Shown here: piece after piece, positions 9,393 through 20,475 of the stretch
Layout of the letters: the number at the start of each line of letters is the position of its first letter
Position numbering within the stretch: position 1 is the first letter of the stretch
NCBI RefSeq assembly: GCF_017591425.1
Contig: NW_024466512.1
Span: 20,079,501-20,143,500 of the forward strand
Length of the DNA stretch: 64,000 nt
Reading direction: 5' to 3'
Origin: Ochotona curzoniae
Taxonomy: Eukaryota > Chordata > Mammalia > Lagomorpha > Ochotonidae
Notes under the pieces: generated by a model
What the model was told of the DNA's origin: nothing
Database searches by the model: none
Seen by the model: only the letters and a program-made list of their open reading frames with translations
Position numbers and translations under genes: made by a program

Positions 9393-12300
9393 ATTTAAAA
9401 GTAGAGTGGCTGTGGGGCTAAAGGAGCTTCCCCGTGGCAGTCTTCCATGGAGCAGGCCTGCGGCCTCACTCCTCAGCTGTCTGCACTGAGCCAGTTCAAT
9501 CACTAGTGCGCCTGCCAGGCCAGGAGGACTTGCGGGCCAGTGTGTGTGCCCAGCCCGAGCAGCTCAGTTGGACTGGACCATAGTGCTGCCCAGAGGCTGC
9601 CTTGCCTGCCCCACCTTGTTCTGCCGTCCGCACTGCCCCCAGAGCCCTCCAGCATCCACATCCTTCAAGCTGCCCCCACGATCCTCTCTCCTGATTCCCA
9701 GTGCACCTCAGTGCTGGAGTCCTTCAAAGGCAGGGCTGGAAGGGACGTGGGATGTCAGCCACTGCACATCCCATCCCTTCTGGCTTCTGCAGCCCAAGGC
9801 CAGGAAATGGACTTCCCCCAAATCTCACAGCTCATTCTCGGCAGCTCGCCCCTGCCCACTGCGCTAATCCTGTGCTCCTCCCCATACCCCTTCACCCATG
9901 TCCCCACCCCCAATTTAGTTGACTGTTTGGTCATTGTGTTTACATTGTGGCATCCAGCCCCAAGGATGGTTGGGAGTTGCTCAGGCATCTGGGAAAAAGC
10001 AGAGAATGCTGCCACCTGGTGGGAGCATGTAGACATGGGCAATGAATGGGGATTGCTATGGCCCAGTCTCCACACCTCGCCCCCTCCCCATCACCCCCAA
10101 CTCACAGCGCAGACCCTGCAAACCCAACGACAATAGTGATACTTGAAGCAAAAAGGGTGCATGCCAGTCCTTCTCCAGCATTGCCAAGGAGCCGGGACCA
10201 GGCCTGTGCCCCTGGGATCCCAGCCCTTGCCTGGAGCTACTGAGCTGCTTTTGTGAAGTCGGAGGCGCTGCTGGCAGCGGACAGAGGAGGAGGTAGGGGG
10301 CTGTGGCTCTGACCCATCTGGAGGAAAACCAGATCGGACTAAAAAGCAAAAGAGAAAAAACAATCTCAGCAATGTCCAAACCTAGTTTTTCATTAGTTGC
10401 AATTGAAAATGTGAAATGACATTGTATTGCTGTATACTGCAACTTTAATCATAATGAGCCCTTCTGAGGTCATTATTGAGGTTTATATAATGCCTGAAGA
10501 TGCATCATTTGGTGCTTTTTCTTTCAGTTAAAAGACCTTTCCTTTGATCACTTGGAGAAGCATGTCTTCATCTCTTCCTCCGTCTCTCAATAGCAGGCCA
10601 GTGTTGGCTTGGTCCTCCAGCCTCTTCATGCTAGGGCCATGGGGAGTAGCTGGGAGGAGCGCACCCTGTGCCCTCGTGCTGGGCTCTTAAGTCACCAGGA
10701 CTCAGCCTGACCACCTCCAGCCTGGCTCCCAAAGAGTTCTCTCCTTAACTGTCTTGACGAAGGCATTATATAGAATCATCTTAATTACGTTCAGATGTTC
10801 GTGCAGCATATGTTACTGGCATTTATATCCATTGCTTTCCTCAGCAAGGCATGTTACTACTATTTTTTTTTAACCCTAAAGGAAAAGATAAGGGAACTGT
10901 GGTCGAGCGTTATCCTGTTAGTAGTACTTGCAGAGTAGGTGTAGAACTATATTTAATTTAGACCTTGGTTTGGTAGTTCAAGAGGGAGTAACAAAATAAC
11001 CCCGACTTCTCTGTTGCTTGTATTTAATTGATGTTTCTTAAGGTTCTTCACTTCCCCTATCCCCTCCAAATACTCTGCATTCTCGATTGAAAATGGAAAC
11101 AATCCGAGAGACAGAAAAAGTGCAATATTACCAAGATGGACGGTGTCAAGCATGGGGCGCCACGGGCCATCTGCGGGTTAGCGCGAGGCAGAAAGGCTGC
11201 TGGCAGGAGCCAGTCTGTGAAGCAGATGGCAGGGCTGGAGCCCCCCTTTCCCGGCCACATGGTAGTTCTCCACCAGAGAGCAGCCCCGTTTTCTATTGGG
11301 TGGCATCCACCCAGGAGAAAGGATTCAGGGACAGGACGGTGGGGGGGGGGGACCCTGAAGGCCTCCCCCACCCCCAGGCAGTGCCCCCTTGTTTTCGTTT
11401 TCATTATCTGGCAGCCAGAGAGACCTGTCCCCACTCCTAGCCACCCTCTTTCACCCTTGCCTCCGTGTGCTTGGGCCATAAGCCTTTGGATATGTGTGTC
11501 TGTTTGAATCAGTCTAAAACTATAGAACCTCAGTTCTGTTTGTGGGTGGAAACCCTGGCCTTCGCCACCTTATCTTTGGAAGTGCAGGTGCCTTGAGCCC
11601 TGCACACCCTGCCCCCCACCCCAACAGTGGGGCCTGGGGTGGGGCTGGGCTCACCCTTTCATCTCAGTGGCCCCACAGCCCAGACCAGCCAAGAGTTTGT
11701 GGGGAAGGAAGGCCTTGAGGGATCTTCCCAGGGCCACTCCTAACAGGTACCAAGCCAGCAGCCTTCTTCCTTGACGTGGCCACAGAAAGCAGGATGGGAC
11801 ATCGGGGGTAGGCCCGCCCCTTCCCCTCCGCCCAGTATTGTATATGTGCTGCTCCAGCCCTGCACCAAAACTCAACATTTGGATCTGTGTCCCAGGCAGG
11901 GCAGCACCCCTGGGTGGGCCTCTCCCTTGGTGCATACACGGCTACACAACTAGTGCCAGGCTGTCTGGAAAGAGAACCGTCCATATCGTTAAAGGATTGA
12001 TTCCCTCACTTCTTTTGAGGGTTTTAAATTGAAAGTGTGTGTATGTATGCATGTTTGGTAATTTCCCACTTGAACTAAATAATGTGGTTAGAAGGGGGGT
12101 GGGGGAAGTACCGGGCAAGCTGTCTCCACTGAGCAAAGTCCTTGGCATTGGGCAGGTCCCAAGGGACTCATAGCTTCTAGCAGCGTGTGTGTTAGTCACA
12201 TGCACAATTCTGGCTGGAGAGTGCAATGTGGTTTATTATTTTTGGGGTAATTATTTTATTTAGTTGGAAACTTCGCACTGGCATTAACAGATCTAGCAGC

Positions 12301-14275
12301 AGCAGCCTCGGCCACTGTCCCAGGCCCAGAATGAAGACATGAAGAGATGCTAGTGGGAGTCCTGAGGGGTTTAGTTGCCCCTGCAGAGCGTCACCCGTGG
12401 AGGCTGGCTCCCACCCCCGTGGTCAGGGGCTCCCCGAGTCTCTTGGGTATTGTTTCTCACAATGGGCAGACAAGGGTGAGCAGCAGTTCCAAGTGCCCAG
12501 CATGACATGCCCCCTCAACAACCCGAGTCTCCATTGCAGGCCCCGACTGGACACTTCCTAGCCATTTTATGCAGGCTCCTGCAACCTCCCTAAGCTTTCT
12601 GGCTCTGCCATCATCCTTGTGCTCCCCAGGGGCTGTGGTCAAAGTCAGTGAGAGAACAGGGTCAGGGACCTGCAGTCCTGCCAATCAGCCCTTCCCTCTG
12701 ACTTGGTCCCTGTACCCTTGAGGGTGGCCACGCTGGTGCTTCTACCAGGGGAAGGCTCCACCTTCCAAGGTCTTGATCCCAGCCTGCTCTCAGGAGGGCA
12801 CTGGCATGTGATCTCCCTTTCCCCAATTCTACCTTTTTTTAAATCCTCAAGTTTGCACTTTGACAATCAACACCCTCTCCCATCCCAGTTCTAGAACTTA
12901 GTGGCCTTAGGAGAATTAACATCCCCTGGGCTTAAGCAAGGTCCCTGCCTTGGTCCTGGTTCCATCCTGGCCAGTGGGACAGCTGAGAGAGAGCACGCTG
13001 TAGAGCAGCAGACTGGCTTGAGCATGTCGGAGCATGTAAGAGGCATGTCTACAGGATGAGTGTGTACGTCGGGGTGGCTGGGGCCCCACAACCCTTCCCG
13101 GGGAAGGGGGCTTCCAGAGGAGGCAGGAGGAGGCCGAGAGGATTTCGAGGCTCATCTGTGCTGGGCAGGAGGAAGTCTGGATGTTTCAGAAAGAAGAGGT
13201 GGAGGGAGAATCTGGTGGCTCAGTCCCTACGGGCCTGACTAGAACAAGTTGGAAAATCCTTCAAATTTGGCCTTAGAAGCTGCAGGAGAAAACCGGCTGT
13301 CACTGGCCATAATCCGGGCGGGTCCCCAGCAGGTTCCGGCTGTTTACTTAGTGGAGGGGGACACAACATACCTTTGAGTTTAGAGCTCTGTCTCCAGGAT
13401 ACTTCAGTCCACCTTTCAGGTGCCCAGCTGATTGGCCCTGCCCCTTTGTCCAGGACAGAGCCAGCTCTCAAGCAGCATGACTGTTACAGACCAGAGGCTG
13501 TGACTGGCCAAACAGGGACCTGCCATCCCCCACGGGAGCCCTTACATCCTTGTGGCTAGTCCTGTGTAAGTCTGGGGGCAGCCTGTGGCAGGGGTTTATG
13601 GAGTCACCTCTCCAGGTATGACTCAGGCCTGGGGTGATGCATACCCTCCCACTTCTTGGTGGCTTGTAATCCACTCTTCTGAGGTCATCACTGAGGGAAG
13701 GAGGGAGGGTGGTTCTGCCAGGTGCCCCTGGAACCCAGGGACAGCTGGAAGAGCATTCCCTGGCAGGTGCTAAGGCCAGCAGGATGGCAAACGGGAGTAG
13801 CAGATGCCTGGAGCATTGGGGTATGGTCTGCATGGGTGGAAGTGGAGCAGTAGAGGTCTCTGGGGCTCCAGAACTTTGGAGAACTGCTGTCTGCTCAGCC
13901 CTGGTCTTAGTGGGACCCTGGGAGCAGGAGGGGCTTTCCCTTTCTCATCCCCAGGAGAAAAACAGGAGCCAAGGACATTAGCTGCAGTGCAATCCCCTCA
14001 GTGCTAAGATGGTTCCGAGATCCAATGGTGGTGCTAAACTATCTCCATGTTTCTAATGGTTTTTAATGTTTTTTTCCTCACCATAAAAATGCAGCGTCCT
14101 TGGGGAAGGGGGCGCTGCCCTGGGGTCTGCCGCAGTCCAGGGGCCTATCCTCCCTTGGATGGGGCTCCTTGGCCTGCAGAAAATGCTGTATCTTGGCATG
14201 CTTCTAGACTGTAAGATTTGGGGTTTTTTTCCTTTTTTTTATGTTTACATGCATCTTGTATTTCCCTGAAAACTA

Positions 14276-14281
14276 AATAAA
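14276..14281 (+). terminator. SH3PXD2A: SH3PXD2A distal poly(A) signal
   Basis: An AATAAA hexamer after a T-rich stretch (14222-14240), followed by a T-rich downstream segment (CCTTTTTAACTG). It is the last plus-strand AATAAA before the convergent NEURL1 gene, so cleavage is expected near 14295-14310. Confidence 0.85.
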
Positions 14282-14300
14282 GTTTCTGGCCTTTTTAACT

Positions 14301-15104
14301 GAACAGAATTGCCTCTTCCTTCTCCCTATCACCAGCAACCCCTCCCAGACAGCAAACATCCCCTCATCCCCAATGCAGCAACCAGTGGAGGATCAGGAGA
14401 TTGCCCAGTTCCCACTCTTGGTGAAAATTGTACCTGAACTCTCCTTGCTCTTCCTCCACCACCAAAAGCTGTTCTGGGCAGTGGCCAAGTCCTGGAGAGA
14501 GCCAAGGACCCCTGTACCAGACTCAGCAAGGCAGGGTGGTCCGAGCATTGGGGGGGAAGCCACGGCTATTCAAGGCCAAGCGCAGACTCCCAGATGGCAG
14601 TTACGAGGGGAAAGTACCCACGGCCTCTGAGCGGGCACTGCCAGAGTAGCATGGTTCCAACAGCAAGCCAAAGTCTTGGGGCTGTTTCCAGCTACTCTCC
14701 AACTCCAGCCAGCACATACACAGGGTTCCCCCACCAAGGCCTTGTCCAGTGGCCTCCACACTGCACTGTGGGAACACAGCTGAACCTAGCCAGAGGTGGG
14801 GGCCTGAGCTGAGGGCACGGCTGGAGGTAGCCTTGTCGCTGGGGGAGCTCAGCACAGCCTCTCCTGACCAGAGCAGCGGGGACTGGTCTGTCCCCTGATC
14901 AGCCCCTTGAATGCATTGCCCATCCCACAAGGCCTCAGTCATGGTGAGGGCACTGCTCTTCACAACCCCACAAGATTGAGACTCACCTGACATGCCAGCG
15001 CCTGCTCTTGTCCACCACCGGAGGATGCCTCTCCACCTACAGGGCACACAAACACATCCCCTGGCCCGCCCTCCCCACCTTCTACATGGCACACCACAGC
15101 CCTG
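14301..15104. other. Intergenic gap between convergent genes
   Basis: About 0.8 kb lies between the inferred 3' ends of SH3PXD2A (plus) and NEURL1 (minus). I see no repeat, RNA gene or convincing ORF. The 173-codon minus-strand frame at 14601-15122 is GC-rich and resembles nothing known. Confidence 0.7.
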
Positions 15105-15123
15105 AGGCTGGTACGAAATCACC

Positions 15124-15129
15124 TTTATT
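15124..15129 (-). terminator. NEURL1: NEURL1 poly(A) signal
   Basis: The plus strand reads TTTATT, giving AATAAA on the minus strand. About 25-40 bases downstream on the minus strand there is a GU-rich stretch (GCTGTGGTGTGCC, near 15085-15097) that fits a downstream processing element. It is the only good minus-strand signal I found after the NEURL1 stop. Confidence 0.8.
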
Positions 15130-15703
15130 CACAATCACAGCGACCCAGATCACAAAGGCAGCAGCTACCCCAGCACTAACAGACAACAGATGATGGCTTC
15201 CTCTCCCAGGACCTCGGGCCACACAGCCCCAACATTTAAGGCCTCTGGGATGACAGGGGAGGAGAGACCCAGCATACGACGCACTTCACCGAGAGCCCCT
15301 GCAAGGCTGGTAAGAAACGTGGCCGAGCCTGGGCCCCAACGGCCAAGCGGTGCCCCCATCACACACCCCCCTGGCAGCCTCACCAAACTCCTCCAGAAGC
15401 CAAAGAGAAAGTACCCCCTCCCCCCAAACACACACACACAACCATTTCACAGAAGAGGGAGCTGAGGTTTGGTGGGGGGTTGGCGCCACATAGCCAGTCT
15501 GTCAGATGGACCTTGCCAGGAGGCCTCCCGACATGCCCCCTTTTCCCAGTTCTCAGTTGGCAATGCTGGCCGTGAGCTTTGCAGCTGGGGCCTGGACAGG
15601 GTGAAGGATGGTCTCTGCTCCCCCATCACTAGGTGGCCCACACACCAGGGTGGTGTTTCTGGGGCCCACAAAGACACAAGGAAAAAAAAAAAGCCACAAA
15701 CTC

Positions 15704-15723
15704 AATAAATAAATAAATAAAAA
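15704..15723 (-). promoter_or_regulatory. NEURL1: AU-rich element in NEURL1 3' UTR
   Basis: Read as NEURL1 mRNA this is a run of overlapping AUUUA pentamers including the nonamer UUAUUUAUU, followed by UGAGUUUGUG and a U-run. This is the sequence form of a class II AU-rich element, bound by TTP, AUF1 or Hu/ELAV proteins. On the plus strand it looks like a short (AATA)n microsatellite, so it may instead be a chance simple repeat. Confidence 0.5.
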
Positions 15724-16624
15724 CAAGGAAAAGGGCTGGACTTAGACCAGGGCAGCCCCTGCAGCCACTTCCACCCAGGAGTGGTGATGGAGGACATGGC
15801 TGGAGACAGCCTCTGAGAAGTGGCCCAGGCCAGCCCAAGCTGTGGGAGGCAGCGGGGTATGGAGAGAAACTACAAACCTGTTCTCAAAGATCCTGATGCA
15901 GGCAGACCTGCTCCCCCAGCCCAGGCTACCCCAAAGGGTCACCCCAGAGCCACAGCAGCTCACAAGATGACTGGGGCAAGAGCTACACCCTGGGACCTGG
16001 AGCCCTGGCCAGCAATCCACCCACTCTTCCATCCCAGGTGATGGGAGGCTGGCCTGGGGAGTGCAGCCTGCCTGGTGCAGAGGCGTCCCCAGCCTTCTTG
16101 CCCCCAGCTGCTGGACCAAACAGAGGAAGGAGATAGCAGCTCAGGAGCTGTGCTTGGGGCTGTTTTTCAGGAGCCTGCTCAAGGGTGGCTGGCTGAGATG
16201 CTCAGTGCAGGTTCAGATCCAGGCCACAGCCCACTAGCCAGGCCACAGGCCCTGACTCGGGGTCGCCTGTGCCAAGAAGGAACATGTTATTCAACTCTCA
16301 TCATGGTGCCACAGGCACCTCTTAAAAACCTACCCCAGGTGGGGAAGGACTGTGCCAGGGACAGCGACAGTGCTCAGCCTTGTCCCTCAGCACAGAGAGG
16401 GAGCTGGGCACAGAGACACAGAGACGGCAGAGCTGGGCAGCACCTCCTCCCCTGCCCTCTGCCTGGCCATTGGCTTCTGCCACCCACCTCCCTGCCTAAA
16501 CCACTTCTCTCTTCCCCCAAACCTCCAGGGGCCTTAGTTTCCCTTGTTTAATGGAGAAGGAACAAGCTTCCAAAGTGAGCAAGAGAAGGGCCCTGTTGGC
16601 TCACCCCACAGCCAGCAGGGTGTG

Positions 16625-16863
16625 CTAGGAGCTGCGGTAGGTCTTGATGATGTCCTTGATGGGGCGGCGGCAGATGGGGCAGCAGGCGTGCAGGGCCTTC
16701 TTCAGCCGCAAGCCGCAGGCATAGCAGAGGCACATGTGGCCGCATGTGTAGATAACCGTGTCCACAGCGTGTTCATAGCAAATGGTGCACTCATCACTCC
16801 ACTGGCCCAGACCTGGGGTCACTGGTGACTCGGGCAGGCTCACTGGAGAGTTGGGAGCTGTCC
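16625..16863 (-). CDS. NEURL1: NEURL1 terminal coding exon: RING finger
   Basis: This is the last coding exon of NEURL1, an E3 ubiquitin ligase (with NEURL1B, an orthologue of Drosophila neuralized) that promotes ubiquitination and endocytosis of Notch ligands. It also monoubiquitinates CPEB3 in hippocampal neurons. The exon starts after a CTCCAG acceptor with two bases completing a glycine codon. It encodes [20 protein letters not shown], then the C3HC4 RING from [18 protein letters not shown] through [18 protein letters not shown] to PICRRPI, and ends IIKTYRSS and TAG at 16625-16627. All eight metal ligands are present (CxxC, CGHxCxCxxC, CPIC). The RING catalyses E2-dependent ubiquitin transfer. 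The match to human NEURL1 is essentially exact from memory. Confidence 0.97.
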
Positions 16864-17404
16864 CTGGAGGTGAGGGGGCAGCAGTCAGGAAAAGGGGGCA
16901 TGGATCTGCCGGGCTCCAGGTTCGTGGGAACGGCAGCCAGCCCCTGGCCTCTTATGTCCCCTCTGTCTTTGCAGATCTGCCTACTGACCCCCAAAACCTG
17001 ACTTCCTGCTACTTGGGCAAAGGCTGAGCGCTCAGTGGCACCATTTCCGGGACATTCCACCCTGTCCAGGGGCCAGGATGGCCATGAATAGCAACAAAAC
17101 CGGCAAGGAGGAGAGAGGGGAAAGAATTGCAGTGTTTAAGGCTGGACCCTAAATTAGTGGGCTACCCACTAACATTTCCTTTGTGCAGAAAGAAAAGGGA
17201 TAAAGCCCTTGGCAGAAGCTGCCCAGCCAGGGCACAGGCATATATGCCCCAGAAGCATCCTAACAGGGGTTCACTGGACCCCAGCCCAGCTCTGCTCTGC
17301 TCTGCGCCAGCTGTGCCCCAGGCTGCACCCCAGGCTGCAGAGGCCAGTGGCTCAGGGGCAGCTGTGGTGCAATCCCTATGGTGCCCACAGGGTGGCGTAC
17401 TTAC
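16864..17404 (-). other. NEURL1: NEURL1 last intron
   Basis: A 541-bp GT-AG intron on the minus strand between the linker and RING exons. It contains short C/T-rich repeats such as CTCTGCTCTGCTCTG near 17291-17306 and no recognised element. Confidence 0.85.
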
Positions 17405-17551
17405 CCCCCGCAGAGCTTCCCAGAGGGCCAGAGCTGCATGTGCTGAGCAAGGGGTCGGAGAGGCGGCTGCCCAGGGCAATGGGTGAGGTGGGTGTGGAGG
17501 CTGGAGAGCAGGGAAGTGACGGGATGACCCGCTCTGCCAGGATGGTAGAAC
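17405..17551 (-). CDS. NEURL1: NEURL1 coding exon: linker between NHR2 and RING
   Basis: This 147-bp exon begins after a TTACAG acceptor with two bases that finish a glycine codon and ends one base into the next glycine codon before GTAAGT. It encodes [20 protein letters not shown], then [20 protein letters not shown] and GPLGSSAGG, a serine/proline-rich linker that joins NHR2 to the RING. The human protein has Gly for Val and Ser for Ile at two of these positions, as I recall. The phase matches both neighbours, confirming the borders. Confidence 0.95.
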
Positions 17552-18599
17552 CTGTAAGGAGAGGGAGAGGAGTTTGTGAAGAGGCATGATACAGCCACCC
17601 AAAGGCCACATCAGACAGGCAACCCCTGTCTGCCTACACAGCACTCTCACAAACAGGGGGCCCACCATGCTCGCACCTCACTGCATCAGCAGCCTCAACC
17701 AGCCCCTGCCTGAACCCCACTGCCACCCAGCTTGCAGCATCCTCCTTGCAGATGGCTCCAGGACAGAGAATAAGGCCCCACCACCCTCTCGCTGTCCTCT
17801 TCAGAGCCCTGCCCTCTCTGCTGCGATCTCCAGATGCCACCCACCTCTGCACCAGCACTGGTGAGACCCCCACCCTTCTTCCCCACTGTGCACATCCCAC
17901 TGGCTGCAGGCTGCCCGGGGGTCACTCAGGACCCCCATCCATCCATCACCAGTCCAACGGTTGAGCAGAATGCTCCAGGAGGCTGCTCCTGATCCCACTG
18001 CTGTCTTAAGGACGTTCAAATCCTCATATTTATTTAAGCTTCCTTTGGTCCAGCCTGACAACCCCCTTTAGAAAACATTAACTGGGAAGCTGCTCGTCTG
18101 GTATTAGATGGTCTGAGGCAAAACAGGACCTTGTCCTATGTCATTTCCTTTCTCTGAGGGGCAGTGTCTCCTGGTGGGCCCAAGACCCTTTCACCCCAGC
18201 CTGCTTCTCCTTGCTTTGTATTCCACCCTGAATTGTCAGTCAGCCTGATTCACGATCCTTTTATCTGGGTTGTTCTTCTTCTGACACCTTCTCATTCTTT
18301 CCCGATTTCTCTTCCTTCAATCTCAACTTCTTAGCACACAGTTTCATGTCTTTCCCTCTATCTTCACTCAGTATCGTTCAACAGCGAGGATATCCAATAG
18401 ATGTGACTGGGATTCCACACACGCTCACATTCCCAATCTCTACACACACTCATGCCTGCTCACAGCAGGCCCATCTGAGAGAGGGTCGTTCTAACACACA
18501 CGGCACTGAACGGGTCTCCTGGGCTGGTGTCTGGGCTAGGGGCTGTGAGGTCCAAGGGTTTCCAAACTTAGCTTAAAAAATTAGCTTAAAAAAAATAGG

Positions 18600-18888
18600 G
18601 AATTGCTCTTGTGCTACGGCAGGTTAAGCAGCTGCTCAGCACACCTGCATCCCATACGGACGTGCCGGTCTGAGTCCCAGCTACTGCACTTCCAATCTGC
18701 TTTCAGCAAATGCACCCCAGAAGGCAGAGGAAGCTGGCTCAGGTACTGGGTCCCTCACACCCATGTGGGAGAACAAATGGAGTTCCTGGCTTCCTGGCTC
18801 CAACTTAGCCCAGATCTGGTTCTTGTAGCTATGTGGGATGTGAACGGACAGAAGATCGCTCTTTCTCTAAATTTCAAATAAATGGGGC
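18600..18888 (+). mobile_element. Old CSINE-type SINE, forward
   Basis: A diverged forward SINE: CTACGGCAGGTTAAGC at the head, GCATCCCATACGG, ACCCATGTGGGAGA, GTTCCTGGCTTCC and CAGAAGATCGCTCTTTCTCT, with tail AAATTTCAAATAAATGGGG. The tail is truncated and replaced by a G-run. Confidence 0.75.
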
Positions 18889-19516
18889 GGGGGGGGGGAA
18901 TGTCAAGAATCCAGCCAAGACCTCCGGGCAGAACTGGGATCTCTGCTGACAGGGTCTCCAGCTGAGTCTGATGAAACCAGAATGGTTAGCAGACCACAGA
19001 CACCTGCTAGGGGACGGGGCGGGGGGGGAGACAGCAGTAATAAAGCTCTCAGAAAACAAGATCTCTGGTCAATGCGTTTGGAAAAGCCGTGCACCATAAT
19101 TACCTTAACCAACCCACACCGCTGATTTAAGGTTCCAAAAAGCCCTGTAACAATCCTTTCCCCTATTTTGAACCCCACAGTTCCCAAACTATCACAAGCA
19201 GGGCACCTATTAACAGAACATCCCACAAAGCCAGGCAGGCAAGTACGTGTAAGTATGTGTACACACATGTATACACACACACAACACACCCACGCCCGGC
19301 CTTTCTAACCCTGTGACCCAGAACTCCAAGGAGACTCCTCCTGGTTCCCCCCACCCACACAAACCTTAGGGATACCCCAACCCCTTTTTCTCACTCACTC
19401 AAAGCCACCCGTAGGCGCAGGAACTTCTGGTCTCATCTTACACAAACTTTAGCCGAACCTCAACCAGCCACTCCGTTTTTTAAGCAGCCCCTCGGGCGTG
19501 CACTAGGCTGGCTCGA

Positions 19517-19550
19517 GGCCGGAAGAGGCCGGAAGGGGCCGGAAGGGGCC
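19517..19550. repeat. 10-bp tandem repeat with ETS core motifs
   Basis: Three and a half copies of GGCCGGAAG plus A or G. Each full copy contains CCGGAAG, the high-affinity core bound by many ETS factors such as GABPA and ELK. It lies in the NEURL1 intron about 240 bp downstream (in transcription) of the CpG-rich NHR2 exon. Confidence 0.8.
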
Positions 19551-19785
19551 GACTCTGGCTTTCAAACTAAACCACCTCCGCCTCCTTCCCCCTGCCCAGG
19601 TGAATCTGCTCATTCCTAAGGGCCCCAAAGAACGCACCTGGCCTGACTCCCCAGCAGGGCCCTAAGCACCGGGTCGGGAGGGGGTAAGAGGGGAGCAGGG
19701 AAGGCTGCCCTCAGTCCCTACCCGGGTCACCCCCAAACCCAAGCTCCAGGGCGCCCGGCACGTCGAGGCGGCAGCAGGCACTCAC

Positions 19786-20475
19786 CGAGGATGCGGACCT
19801 GCGTGATGGCGCCGTGCAGGCCAAACAGCATCCAGAGTGGTTGCGAGGCGTCCACGCACAGCTGCATGCCGGCGGCCACGCCGTTGTGACTGAGGTGCAG
19901 CTCGCCGTCGGCGTTGACCACCAGACCTAGGATGTCGCCGCTGTGCAGAGGCCCGGGCACGCGGCACACGGCCCAGAACTCCTTGCGGTCCACCAGGGCC
20001 TCGGGGCTGAAGGGCAAGTCGGCTGGCCGCAACGTGCCCGGGTCGCATGTGGTGACACCGAAGGAGAGCGCACCGGGCCGCGCACCGCCGGAGCGCGTGA
20101 CCTTGACGAAGATGGTCTCGGCCACGCGCACGGGCCGGCTGGTAAAGACGAGCGCACGCTCGTCGCGCCCGTGCTCCAGGCGCGCCACCGTCTGCTCGTC
20201 CAGGATGCGGACGTGCGCGCCGGCGCGCAGCGCGTGGAAACGCAGGTCGCCGTCGAGTTGCGCCGGCAGCGCGCGGCTGTGCTGGGAGTTGAGCGAGTTC
20301 TGCGGGATCGGGCCTCCGGCGGCCGGCGCGCCCTCATCCCCGTCGGCGCCCGGCAGGTTGAGGTCGCACAGGCTCACGGAGAGGCGCGCCTCGTCGGCCT
20401 CGCGCCGCAGCGACGGCCGCCGCAGGGCGGTGAAGGAGCGCGGCCTCAGGCAGTCGGGCAGCACCAGCTCACTGT
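19786..20475 (-). CDS. NEURL1: NEURL1 coding exon: NHR2 domain
   Basis: This 690-bp exon starts after a CCGCAG acceptor with two bases that complete Asp, giving [21 protein letters not shown], and ends one base into a Gly codon before GTGAGT. It encodes a short acidic linker and then the second neuralized homology repeat (NHR2): [80 protein letters not shown] and [23 protein letters not shown] domains are beta-sandwich modules; in neuralized proteins they mediate substrate recognition, for example of Notch ligands, and NHR2 has been tied to CPEB3 binding. The exon is strikingly rich in CpG, so very long antisense frames occur on the plus strand. Its length and phase fit both neighbouring exons. 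Confidence 0.97.

Larger units (their letters stand above)
7629..14300 (+). other. SH3PXD2A: SH3PXD2A 3' UTR (about 6.7 kb)
   Basis: Sequence after the stop codon, with no splice sites or ORFs of interest, ends at a canonical AATAAA. A multi-kilobase 3' UTR is expected because the human mRNA is around 11 kb. It is largely free of lagomorph SINEs, unlike the flanking introns, which fits constraint on transcribed UTR sequence. It holds AT-rich, probably conserved parts (9060-9410, 10380-10560, 12225-12265) and possible internal poly(A) sites. The 3' end at 14300 is estimated as about 20 bases past the signal. Confidence 0.85.
15105..16624 (-). other. NEURL1: NEURL1 3' UTR (about 1.5 kb)
   Basis: Sequence between the NEURL1 stop codon (16625-16627) and a minus-strand AATAAA at 15124-15129. 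It contains an AU-rich element at 15704-15723 and a short CA-rich stretch near 15429-15440. No lagomorph SINE is present. The 3' border is estimated from the poly(A) signal. Confidence 0.8.
17552..19785 (-). other. NEURL1: NEURL1 intron
   Basis: A minus-strand intron of 2.2 kb. It contains an old forward CSINE (about 18600-18888), CA-rich stretches near 19250-19290 and a 10-bp tandem repeat carrying ETS core motifs at 19517-19550, close to the NHR2 exon. Confidence 0.85.
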
